A stretch of DNA of 64,000 nt from Lachnospiraceae bacterium GAM79 (GTDB lineage Bacteria; Bacillota; Clostridia; Lachnospirales; Lachnospiraceae), in assembly GCA_003584705.1 (NCBI GenBank), contig AP018536.1:1674001-1738000 (forward strand). The letters run 5' to 3'. The position numbers were made by a program, and so were the translations under genes. The notes beneath the pieces are model-generated. The model was not told where the DNA came from. It saw only the letters and a list, made by a program, of their open reading frames with translations, and did no database searches. Positions 53,841-60,625 of this stretch are shown piece after piece (the first letter of the stretch is position 1; the number at the start of each line of letters is the position of its first letter).

Positions 53841-55100
53841 ATGAAGAAATATAAGAATCGTAAGGATGCCGTGAAGATGGTGGTGGCAGTCCTCTGCGCA
53901 GCGTGTATGCTTACCGCATGTGGCAGCAAGGAAACAACCAGTAACGAAACTGCCAGCACAGAAACCACCTCTGCAGAAACCACTTCTGTAGAATCCACTG
54001 AAATAACAACCACAGAAGAAACCGTAGCAGAACCCACTGTAGAGCCGACCGAAGCGCCTATGGAATCAAAAACTGCTCCTGCGGAATCTCCCGCACCCGC
54101 TCTAGAACCCACAGCAGCACCCGTAGAATCTACTGCTGTAAGCACAGGGTATACTTATTCGGAATTAAGCCAGACCATGTATGCAAAGTCCGCAGTAAAT
54201 GTCAGAGACCTGCCCAGTACCGATGGTAAGAAAATTGGCAGCTTAAAAGCCAGCCAGGAAATCACCGTTACGGGTAAATGCGACCAGACTGGATGGTATC
54301 GCTTTGACTTGAATGGCACCACTGGTTATGTGAGTGACAAGTACATCGTATCCGAAAAACCTGTAAGCAACGTAGCGGCAACTGGTAACAGCAATGCTGC
54401 TGGAAACCAGTATGCAAGTAATACAGTAGACGACACCTTTGGTATTACCGAAGAACAGATTGAGAACTTCATGAAAACTCACGGTGATGGTGCTACTGGA
54501 AATACAACCACCACAACAAGCAAAGACGCATACTTCGACAGAGCCATGGCAGAACAGGTATTTGCAATGGTCAATGCCGAACGTAGTGCAGCAGGTATCC
54601 CCGAACTGACATGGTCAGAAGACCTGTACAACATCGCCATGGAAAGATGTCACGAAGATGACGGTCATGCAAGCGTAAGACCTGGAACAGGTGAAAACTG
54701 CCAGACAGGTTCGTTTGGAGACGACAATGCAAATGCAACTACGATACATCAGAACTGGAAGAACAGCCAGGGACACTATGACAACTACATGAACACCATG
54801 TATGGAACTGGTGCAGTAGCAATCTTAAGAATACCATGCAATCTCGGTGGAATCCAGTTAGGAGACGGCGTTGTAGCATACGAAGTATTCGGTGTAGGTT
54901 CCACCGCTGCAAACAGCTCCGTAACCATCAACACCCCTGTACAGGACAACTCCGTCGCAGCAGCCCCTAAGACTGCCGACGGGAACACCGGCGCTTCCAG
55001 CTCGAACGTAGGCTGGTCGTTGACCCCGCCCACGCAGGAAGACGGCTTGAAGAAGTGGCAGGAGCAGAACCCTGATGCGGAAGTGTCGTTCGGAAATTAA
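53841..55100 (+). CDS. Lipoprotein with SH3 and CAP/SCP domains
   Basis: A 419-residue surface lipoprotein: lipobox LTAC (Cys about 27), a Thr/Glu/Pro-rich low-complexity stalk (about 30-95), a bacterial SH3 domain (about 100-172; SAVNVRDLPSTDGKKIGSL, WYRFDLNGTTGYVSDKYI), a linker, then a CAP domain (about 235-355; FAMVNAERSAAGIPELTWSE, HQNWKNSQGHYDNYMN). CAP proteins with SH3 domains are usually wall associated. RBS AAAGTGAGGG. A terminator follows. Confidence 0.9.
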   Translation: MKKYKNRKDAVKMVVAVLCAACMLTACGSKETTSNETASTETTSAETTSVESTEITTTEETVAEPTVEPTEAPMESKTAPAESPAPALEPTAAPVESTAVSTGYTYSELSQTMYAKSAVNVRDLPSTDGKKIGSLKASQEITVTGKCDQTGWYRFDLNGTTGYVSDKYIVSEKPVSNVAATGNSNAAGNQYASNTVDDTFGITEEQIENFMKTHGDGATGNTTTTTSKDAYFDRAMAEQVFAMVNAERSAAGIPELTWSEDLYNIAMERCHEDDGHASVRPGTGENCQTGSFGDDNANATTIHQNWKNSQGHYDNYMNTMYGTGAVAILRIPCNLGGIQLGDGVVAYEVFGVGSTAANSSVTINTPVQDNSVAAAPKTADGNTGASSSNVGWSLTPPTQEDGLKKWQEQNPDAEVSFGN

Positions 55101-55112
55101 ATAGCAAGTACC

Positions 55113-55138
55113 AAGGCGGACGCTGATGCGTCCGCTTT
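55113..55138 (+). terminator. Terminator after the CAP lipoprotein
   Basis: GCGGACG and CGTCCGC stem with short loop, followed by TTTTCC. Confidence 0.8.
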
Positions 55139-55222
55139 TCCTATTTTACGGAAGGTCTGCTGTACAGACCGGGCGCAATACGAAAAAGAAAGGCTGTCGC
55201 TTGACAGAATGGTAAAGAAATT

Positions 55223-55399
55223 ATGGATCGAGATATGGACTTATGGAATGCTCTACAGAAGCACATGGGGCATAATGTGAAAATCACGTTCGAGGGTGCG
55301 GAAGATAACCCCGAAAATATCTTACTGCAATGTGAAGACTGCCATTTCGATATTTTGAGTGCTGACATTGAGACCGTGTGTGCAAGGGAGGATTGTTGA
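55223..55399 (+). CDS. Small Cys-containing protein of mobile-element type
   Basis: A 58-residue frame from ATG 55223 (MDRDMDLWNALQKHMGHNV) with LQCEDCHFDIL and a C-terminal CAREDC. It resembles small proteins of unknown role common in clostridial conjugative elements; that is recollection, not a search. The ribosome site is weak (GTAAAGAAATT). Confidence 0.6.
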   Translation: MDRDMDLWNALQKHMGHNVKITFEGAEDNPENILLQCEDCHFDILSADIETVCAREDC

Positions 55400-55446
55400 C
55401 AGAGGAATAAGGAAAAGCATACCGCAAAGAATAATAGCATACTCCA

Positions 55447-55475
55447 TTGACTGCATAACAAAATTTGTGTATAAT
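55447..55475 (+). promoter_or_regulatory. Promoter for the toxin-antitoxin pair
   Basis: TTGACT (55447-55452), 17 bp, TATAAT (55470-55475), 27 bp before the antitoxin start. Confidence 0.75.
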
Positions 55476-55502
55476 TTTACTATCACAGAAGGAGGTGCTT
55501 TT

Positions 55503-55766
55503 ATGCCGACCATTAAATCAAGTGCTGACTTGCGGAACAATTATAATGAAATATCGACCTACTGTCATAACTACCCGGAACCTGTTTTTATTACGAAGAA
55601 TGGAAAAGGTGACCTTGCTGTAATGAGCATTGAGGCATACGAAGAATTAACCAGCCGCTTTGAACTATATAGCCAGATTAAGGAAGGAATGGACGATATT
55701 GCCGCTGGCAATACCAGACCGTTTCAAGAAGCCATGGCTGACATTCGGAGCCGCCGCAGAAGATGA
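55503..55766 (+). CDS. Antitoxin, Phd/YefM-type
   Basis: An 87-residue protein starting MPTIKSSADLRNNYNEIS, with PVFITKNGKGDLAVMS, the Phd/YefM DNA-binding fold, and a basic C-terminus (DIRSRRRR) likely to cover the toxin. RBS GAAGGAGGTG. It overlaps the toxin gene by ATGA. Expected to autorepress the 55447 promoter. Confidence 0.9.
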   Translation: MPTIKSSADLRNNYNEISTYCHNYPEPVFITKNGKGDLAVMSIEAYEELTSRFELYSQIKEGMDDIAAGNTRPFQEAMADIRSRRRR

Positions 55767-56095
55767 ATTATCAGGTACACATCACCAAAACTGCGGAGCA
55801 TGACATTGCGAAAGCAGCAGATTACATCGAATTTGTCTTGAAGAACCCACAGGCAGCAGACCATCTGCTGGATGTTGCAACGGAAAAAATCGGTGAACTG
55901 ACCCAGATGCCGGAGAAACTACGGCTGGTGGATGATCCCGTTTTGGCTGTGTGGGGAATCCGATTTATTAGGGTAAACAATTATCTTGCGTTTTATACCA
56001 TAGACGAAGACAAGAAGGTGGTAATCATTGTACGTTTTCTTTATCAAAAAAGCAACTGGAACACCATTCTTCGACAAGATTTTTCGCTCATTTAA
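55763..56095 (+). CDS. Toxin, ParE/RelE family
   Basis: A 110-residue protein with YQVHITKTAEHDIAKAADYI and a C-terminal beta sheet (GIRFIRVNNYLAFYTIDEDKKVVIIVRFLYQ), the ParE/RelE fold. RelE forms cut mRNA and ParE forms hit gyrase; sequence reading does not decide which. Translationally coupled to the antitoxin and followed by a strong terminator. Confidence 0.88.
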   Translation: MNYQVHITKTAEHDIAKAADYIEFVLKNPQAADHLLDVATEKIGELTQMPEKLRLVDDPVLAVWGIRFIRVNNYLAFYTIDEDKKVVIIVRFLYQKSNWNTILRQDFSLI

Positions 56096-56096
56096 G

Positions 56097-56124
56097 GAAC
56101 CTGCTTTTGCAGGTTCTTTTTTGC
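56097..56124 (+). terminator. Terminator after the toxin gene
   Basis: GAACCTGC-TTTT-GCAGGTTC followed by TTTTTT. Confidence 0.93.
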
Positions 56125-56170
56125 AGTCCGTCGGACTGCCGACAGGGTGCTTGGAAGGAGTGTGGCAAAT

Positions 56171-56476
56171 ATGAGGAAGAGAATGCTTTCAGGTATCAGA
56201 GACTTATGGATTGTTCTGTTCTGTCTAATGGAGAGAACGTTATTACAGATTCTTCTTGCAGCACCCGTTCCGGTCAGAATGGTTCTTGTGGGAGTACTGG
56301 CAGCAAAGTATGTGGAGTGTCTGTTCTACACAAGCCTTAGTATGACAATCCTTACCGCTGTAATGACGGTCTTTGTGGCGACAAATATCAAGAAGTGGAA
56401 CGCAGAATTTCAGATCATATATGCGATGGCAAGAATCAGAAAGCGTTCACGAAAAAAAGTATATAATTTTATTTAG
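56171..56476 (+). CDS. Uncharacterised small membrane protein
   Basis: A 101-residue frame with RBS GGAAGGAG upstream of ATG 56171. Two hydrophobic segments (about 11-33 and 37-70) and a very basic C-terminus (ARIRKRSRKKVYNF). No family recognised. A perfect terminator follows at once, which supports it as a real gene. Confidence 0.6.
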   Translation: MRKRMLSGIRDLWIVLFCLMERTLLQILLAAPVPVRMVLVGVLAAKYVECLFYTSLSMTILTAVMTVFVATNIKKWNAEFQIIYAMARIRKRSRKKVYNFI

Positions 56477-56489
56477 AATAAAAAAACTA

Positions 56490-56518
56490 CGGGCAGCCGA
56501 AAGGCCGCCCGTTTTTTT
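56490..56518 (+). terminator. Terminator after the small membrane protein
   Basis: CGGGCAGCC-GAAA-GGCCGCCCG followed by seven T. Confidence 0.9.
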
Positions 56519-56528
56519 AGTCAGGTAA

Positions 56529-56806
56529 TGTACCACTTTTGGGCGCAGAATGAGCCACGGATTGTACCAGGTCTGGGATGAACTTTTCCGGGGCAGAGAA
56601 TGTACCACTTTTGGGTTTATTTTGGTACATTTCCTGTACCAGAAGTGGAACAGAAAAACAGATACCCAAAAATGGAACAATGATGTACCAAAACAGTCCC
56701 AGACTTGGTACAATGATTGCACCAAGAAGGAAAGGACTGGCTTTTCCTACACTTGTGTACCAATATGCGCCCAAGATTGACCCACATCTGGGCGGAAACT
56801 GGTACA
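56529..56806. repeat. Cluster of nine TGTACCA/TGGTACA motifs
   Basis: TGTACCA at 56529, 56563, 56601, 56635, 56684 and 56756; TGGTACA at 56623, 56706 and 56800. Several are extended by CTTTTGGG or AGAAGTGG. The stretch has no credible gene. The spacing is irregular, 20-50 bp. Confidence 0.75.
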
Positions 56807-56892
56807 TGGAATGGTTCACTTTTGAAAGAAAAAGGCATGACAAGCTGCGCAGAACCTTACGATGCAGTCAAAGGTCTGTGCAAAGAACTTTC

Positions 56893-57072
56893 TTGTAAAC
56901 ATTGTTTACAAATTTTGCAAATAACGTCCCGTTTACACGTCGTCACAGACCCTTACGGCTTGTAAACAAGTTCACTTAAAAAATGCCCGTTTTACGGGCG
57001 TTCTGGCACTCTCATTTACAGCTGTAAACAATGTTTACAGAAAAGTGCCAATATTCTGACGGCTCGTTTACA
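56893..57072. repeat. Cluster of seven GTTTACA/TGTAAAC motifs with two 19-bp palindromes
   Basis: Motifs at 56894, 56904, 56931, 56961, 57023, 57033 and 57066. Pairs form the palindromes TTGTAAACATTGTTTACAA (56893-56911) and CTGTAAACAATGTTTACAG (57022-57040). It follows directly on the TGTACCA cluster. It looks like an iteron or multi-site operator. Confidence 0.75.
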
Positions 57073-57147
57073 GGCTCAAACCCGCATAGTTACGGGGTTT
57101 TCGCAGAAATCTCATTGCTTTCTCCGCTAAAGGCTCCGGAAAGCAAA

Positions 57148-57237
57148 AAGGGCATAAGAGGTTGTGACGCAGCTTCGCTGCGGTCGGCATAGCCGACGCA
57201 ACCTCTTACTGCGCTACACTTCGCGTAGCTTGCCCTT
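57148..57237. repeat. Cloverleaf-forming palindrome
   Basis: Outer stem AAGGGCA/TGCCCTT, next stem AAGAGGTTG/CAACCTCTT, and inside these the hairpins GCAGC-TTC-GCTGC and GTCGGC-AT-AGCCGAC; a further GCTAC/GTAGC hairpin lies between the two right-hand arms. It is in a gene-free stretch of a mobile-element remnant. oriT or a single-strand origin is possible but unproven. Confidence 0.7.
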
Positions 57238-57534
57238 GAAACGTCCACCGGACGTTCCTTCGGGTGCCCTGAAACAAGCAGAGCTTGTCACATCTGCGAT
57301 GTAAATAAATGAAAAATGCTTTTAAAAAGAGACCTAAAAAAATAAGAGAAGCTGCACCTTACGGCAGACTTATTTTTCACAAAATCATTTTCCAAAAAGA
57401 TAAGCAGAGAAGAAAGGCTCGAAAAAACAGTTGTACCAACGAGTGGTTGCAGGAAGAATGTTTGACATCCTGTGTCGGAACATTCATAATAAAATACAGG
57501 ATAAAAGTAAGGGAAAGCGAAAGGAGAAAGCAGC

Positions 57535-57876
57535 ATGGAATTAGAGAAGTTTGAGGAAGTATATCAGGTACTGGAAGCGCAGAAGGAAAAGGACGAGACC
57601 GCCGCAGAACTGTATGCAGATGTAAAGGAGTTTGCCTACAAGTATGCAACGATGCGGTATCGGTTCAGCGAAATGAGCAGAGAAGAGAAAGCCGAGAATG
57701 ACAGCTACCGCACCAGCCAGCACAACCGGTTCATGGACAGTGTCCGTATCTATTTCCGTTATCTACAGAACAACGGGGTGAATGTGCCGGACATCAGCAA
57801 GCTGGAAGCGGATCGGAAGATTTTCGGTAATTTTGCCTGCTACTATATTTTCCGCATTGAGTGTGAACAGGCATAG
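57535..57876 (+). CDS. Uncharacterised helical protein of a mobile-element remnant
   Basis: A 113-residue charged helical protein (MELEKFEEVYQVLEAQKEKD, RYRFSEMSREEKAEND, FMDSVRIYFRYLQNNG). RBS AAAGGAGAAAG. TTGACA at 57461 with TAATAA ~18 bp later may be its promoter. Family not recognised. Its stop is 35 bp before the promoter of the second leader. Confidence 0.7.
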   Translation: MELEKFEEVYQVLEAQKEKDETAAELYADVKEFAYKYATMRYRFSEMSREEKAENDSYRTSQHNRFMDSVRIYFRYLQNNGVNVPDISKLEADRKIFGNFACYYIFRIECEQA

Positions 57877-57911
57877 AGAAAAGCCTGTTCCCCCAAAAAC
57901 CGCCCATCCTC

Positions 57912-57940
57912 TTGACAAAACCGAAAAAATGTGCTAATTT
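57912..57940 (+). promoter_or_regulatory. Promoter of the second leader attenuator
   Basis: TTGACA (57912-57917), 17 bp, TAATTT (57935-57940). As in the first leader, a terminator hairpin begins about 12 bp after the -10 box. Confidence 0.7.
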
Positions 57941-57951
57941 CTGAGTAGGTT

Positions 57952-57982
57952 GAGACATCAAGTTACTTGTGTCTCTTTTTTT
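57952..57982 (+). terminator. Promoter-proximal terminator of the second leader
   Basis: GAGACA..AAGT and ACTT..TGTCTC hairpin followed by seven T. Confidence 0.85.
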
Positions 57983-58018
57983 GACTGATAATTCAGGAAA
58001 AGAAGAGATCAGGTTCAG

Positions 58019-58111
58019 ATGTATGTTTCAACTTTGAGAAAGTGCAAAAAGAAATTTAAACATACATCTGGGTTTGTTTTAGAAACAAGTCGGATGTATG
58101 TTTTTTTATGA
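58019..58111 (+). CDS. Leader peptide spanning a terminator/antiterminator switch (second copy)
   Basis: A 30-codon frame: MYVSTLRKCKKKFKHTSG.. ending SRMYVFL. CAGATGTATGTTT (58016-58028) pairs perfectly with AAACATACATCTG (58058-58070); the latter also pairs with GATGTATGTTT (58093-58103), which runs into T. The peptide shares the MYVS start and a HTS segment with the first leader at the same structural positions. The next gene starts at 58164. Confidence 0.65.
   Translation: MYVSTLRKCKKKFKHTSGFVLETSRMYVFL
58058..58107 (+). terminator. Terminator of the second leader switch
   Basis: AAACATACATC (58058-58068) and GATGTATGTTT (58093-58103), T-run to 58107. Competes with the 58016/58058 pairing. 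Confidence 0.8.
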
Positions 58112-58163
58112 AATCAGACGGCGGTGCAGACTATCAAAAAACGGATGCAAAGGAGAAAAACGG

Positions 58164-58415
58164 ATGAGCGGCAACACGCAAAAAGAAGAAGTCTACAGAA
58201 CAGCGATGCGGATTTGCAGAATGTGGGGAGTGGCAGAAACTTTGGATAGCGGGATACCGCCTTATGAAACTCCCATAGCTACACAGTCTGCGGAGAATGA
58301 AAAGCTGGTTCTGCAATGGGCAGGGGAATATGTACAGCTACGTGAGAATGGCGAAGAACTCTGGAGATTCTTTGAAAAGAAGATAAAGAATCTACGCAAG
58401 CCAGAGCAGAACTAG
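58164..58415 (+). CDS. Uncharacterised small protein behind the second leader attenuator
   Basis: An 83-residue protein (MSGNTQKEEVYRTAMRICRMWG..) with no recognised domain, acidic and helical at the C-terminus. I chose the ATG at 58164 because AAAGGAG precedes it; the longer frame runs through the attenuator. Being the first gene after a leader switch, it or lost genes behind it would have been the regulated cargo. Confidence 0.65.
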   Translation: MSGNTQKEEVYRTAMRICRMWGVAETLDSGIPPYETPIATQSAENEKLVLQWAGEYVQLRENGEELWRFFEKKIKNLRKPEQN

Positions 58416-58534
58416 CAGCATTATCATTTCTATAGGGAAATTATCATTTTCTTATCCTATATCTTCTATTAAATAGGATTCCCTGCCTTGCCTTGCTGCC
58501 CGTAGGGGCGCATCTTCCGAAAGCATAGTAAAAT

Positions 58535-58723
58535 CTGCTTCGCACCGCTGTAGGCGGCTTTGGGTTTGACAATGCATATGTATATAATGACCGTTTGGTT
58601 ATTACATGGTGGTATTGCGATGACAGAACAACCATTGAACTGGATACGCTAACGGAGATCACAGAACTCCAGGACAAAAAGTCTAACAGAAAGTGTTCGA
58701 CATTGACACAGATAACTCCATAG
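58535..58723 (+). pseudogene. Orphan 3' gene fragment next to the IS
   Basis: Frame without start codon of its own: GFGFDNAYVYNDRLVITWWYC.. to LTEITELQDKKSNRK, stop at 58721-58723. It has coding character but is preceded by stop codons in frame, so it is the C-terminal remnant of a lost gene. The hairpin at 58727-58752 would be its terminator. Family not recognised. Confidence 0.5.
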
Positions 58724-58726
58724 AAA

Positions 58727-58752
58727 AAAGTGCCGTTTTTGCGGCACTTTTC
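58727..58752 (+). terminator. Terminator-like hairpin at the left IS boundary
   Basis: AAAAGTGCCG-TTTTTG-CGGCACTTTT. Its last three T are also the first bases of the IS terminal repeat. A copy with one base change lies on the other side at 60408-60433. Confidence 0.7.
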
Positions 58753-60409
58753 AGACTGTAGACAAAACGCTTTTGGTCAGCACTCCAGAAGCGTTTTTCT
58801 TGTTTTGGGTTCAAAAAGTGTGTACTTGATCAATAATAAACACTTTTGGGTTCCCCTTTTTCCCTTCCTGGCTATCATCTTTGCCAGTTTTTTCAGATTC
58901 ATGCAGGCAAACGTAAGCCCGACTTTCATTTCCATCCGGGCTTTTCCTATCATCTGTGTATAGCGTAATCCGTGGTTTTCTTTTGCTGTTCCGAAGAGGC
59001 GCTCTACGGTCTCTTTCCGTTGCGCATACACTTCCTTCATCCCAATCGTATGCCGGATATCCTCACACTTTTCCATGTACGGCTCCCAGATATGCCGGGT
59101 CACTACCTTCACATGATCCCTGCTTTCTGTGCACTGCTTCAGATATGGACATCCTTCACAGACGATTCCGCAGCTCTTGTATTCCCGGTATCCGGAACGG
59201 TTCGTCGTATGATAAGCCAGCACCTGATCGTTCGGGCATACATAGCAGTCAAAATATTCATCATACACATACTCGGTTTTTTTGAAAAAACCATCTTTGG
59301 TCATGGGGCGTTTATACGGCAGAAGCGGTGTGATACCATCATCCAGAAGTAACTTTGCTATCGCTGGTGTTTTGTATCCTGCATCGGCTACCAGTGTCTG
59401 AATGCCAATGTCTTTTATCTTATCATACAGGGATTTAAATGTCCGGCTGTCATGCTGGTTGCCGGGATTTACACTATAACCCAGAATCCATCCGTTTTTG
59501 TCACAGGCTGTCTGCACGGAATACGCAAAAACATTTTTATGTTCACCCTTTCGGAACCATCCGCTTTCCGGATCCGTTGTACTTTCCTTGACCGTTTTTT
59601 CTTCTTTTCCATCAGAGCTGCCACCACAGGAGGGGGGATCTTTGGGATCTTCCTTCTTTTCTTTCAGAGGCTTTTTCCCATGCGCTTCCCGGTCTTCATT
59701 GATTTCCTTCTTTAACTGCTCTTCGAAGAACAGTGCTTCCTCATCTGCAATCCGTTTCCGCATCTTTTTGCTGTTTGCCCGTGCTTTTACATGGGTGGCA
59801 TCCACGAAGACCTCGGAAGGATCAATCAGTCTGTATTTATAGCATTCCTGCAGGATACGGGAAAAGATCTGTTCAAAAAGATCAGTATTCTTAAAGCGTC
59901 TGGTATAATTCTTTCCAAACGTAGAGAAATGGGGAACCTTGTCCATCATTTCCAGACCGAGGAACCATCGGTATGCGACATTGACTTCGATTTCTTTTAC
60001 TGTCTGGCGCATGCTTCGGATGCCGTACAGATACTGGATGAATGGAATTTTAATGAGCATGACCGGATCCATGCTGGGGCGGCCATTGTCTGCACTGTAT
60101 TTATCGATCACAAGATCATAGATAAAACTCCAGTCGATTGCCTGGTCAATCAGGCGCAGCAGATGATCCTGCGGAACAAGGTCATCCATGCAGAACATCT
60201 GAATCTGTTCTCTTTTCTTATCTGCATTCTGTGTCATCATAGGAAACACCGCCTTTATTTTGATACTTTCATTATACCAAAAAAGTAGTGAAAAGTCCCG
60301 TAAATACGGCATTTTCACTACTTCTTATATGCTTGTAAGTACATAATTTTTGCAGTCATGACACAAGAAAAGCTCCCTCACAGGAAGGAGCTTTGTCTAC
60401 AGTCTGAAA
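58749..60409 (-). mobile_element. Complete IS1182-family insertion sequence
   Basis: 1661 bp with perfect 18-bp terminal inverted repeats TTTCAGACTGTAGACAAA (58749-58766) and its complement (60392-60409). One transposase gene fills it. Both sides carry the same terminator-like hairpin as an imperfect direct repeat (58727-58752 and 60408-60433). The element is otherwise identical, where comparable, to the truncated copy at 1-377. Confidence 0.95.
58777..60240 (-). CDS. IS1182-family DDE transposase
   Basis: A 487-residue transposase. The N-terminal domain (about 35-115) has the family start FCMDDLVPQDHLLRLID and IQYLYGIRSMRQTVKEIEVN. The DDE core has Asp in EVFVDATHVKARANSKK, Asp in LVADAGYKTP and Glu in KETVERLFGTAKENHGLRY. 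A cysteine cluster CEGCPYLKQC precedes the last part. An Asp/Lys-rich low-complexity insert (about 195-245) lies between the first and second Asp. Start ATG 60240 (MMTQNADKK) with AAAGGCGG upstream. It appears intact. Confidence 0.95.
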   Translation of the reverse strand: MMTQNADKKREQIQMFCMDDLVPQDHLLRLIDQAIDWSFIYDLVIDKYSADNGRPSMDPVMLIKIPFIQYLYGIRSMRQTVKEIEVNVAYRWFLGLEMMDKVPHFSTFGKNYTRRFKNTDLFEQIFSRILQECYKYRLIDPSEVFVDATHVKARANSKKMRKRIADEEALFFEEQLKKEINEDREAHGKKPLKEKKEDPKDPPSCGGSSDGKEEKTVKESTTDPESGWFRKGEHKNVFAYSVQTACDKNGWILGYSVNPGNQHDSRTFKSLYDKIKDIGIQTLVADAGYKTPAIAKLLLDDGITPLLPYKRPMTKDGFFKKTEYVYDEYFDCYVCPNDQVLAYHTTNRSGYREYKSCGIVCEGCPYLKQCTESRDHVKVVTRHIWEPYMEKCEDIRHTIGMKEVYAQRKETVERLFGTAKENHGLRYTQMIGKARMEMKVGLTFACMNLKKLAKMIARKGKRGTQKCLLLIKYTLFEPKTRKTLLEC

Positions 60410-60433
60410 AGTGCCGTTTTTGCAGCACTTTTT
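60408..60433 (+). terminator. Terminator-like hairpin at the right IS boundary
   Basis: AAAAGTGCCG-TTTTTG-CAGCACTTTT, then TATTTTT. Same sequence as the left-side hairpin apart from one base. Confidence 0.7.
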
Positions 60434-60625
60434 ATTTTTCGTATTGCATTTCATGTTGCCTCAACCAAATATCCGGAACGATCTTCAGGAAAGGCTATCT
60501 CTTTTGACTGTAATATACCCAAATCTGCTGAAAAAGTCGACAAAACTCAGTATAATTCACGGGTCGAATGAAGAAAAATGTGGTATAATTTCCAAAGAGT
60601 TTTACAAGGGAGTAATTGACAAGCT

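Noticed and set aside
56517..56843. A 108-codon minus-strand frame with PKSGT-type repeats
   Set aside because: Its repeats come from the TGTACCA-box array; no ribosome site and no recognisable family.
57309..57554. An 81-codon frame (MKNAFKKRPKKIREAAPYG..) before the 57535 gene
   Set aside because: Very basic, weak ribosome site, overlaps the start and promoter area of the well-supported 57535 gene. Possibly a remnant, not enough to call.
59452..60288. Plus-strand frames of 87-165 codons inside the IS
   Set aside because: Shadows of the intact transposase on the opposite strand.
49588..60400. A second copy of the tmRNA 3' end marking the far attachment site of an element
   Set aside because: Looked for GGGTTCGACTCCC or GTCTACTCC downstream and saw none in the window.
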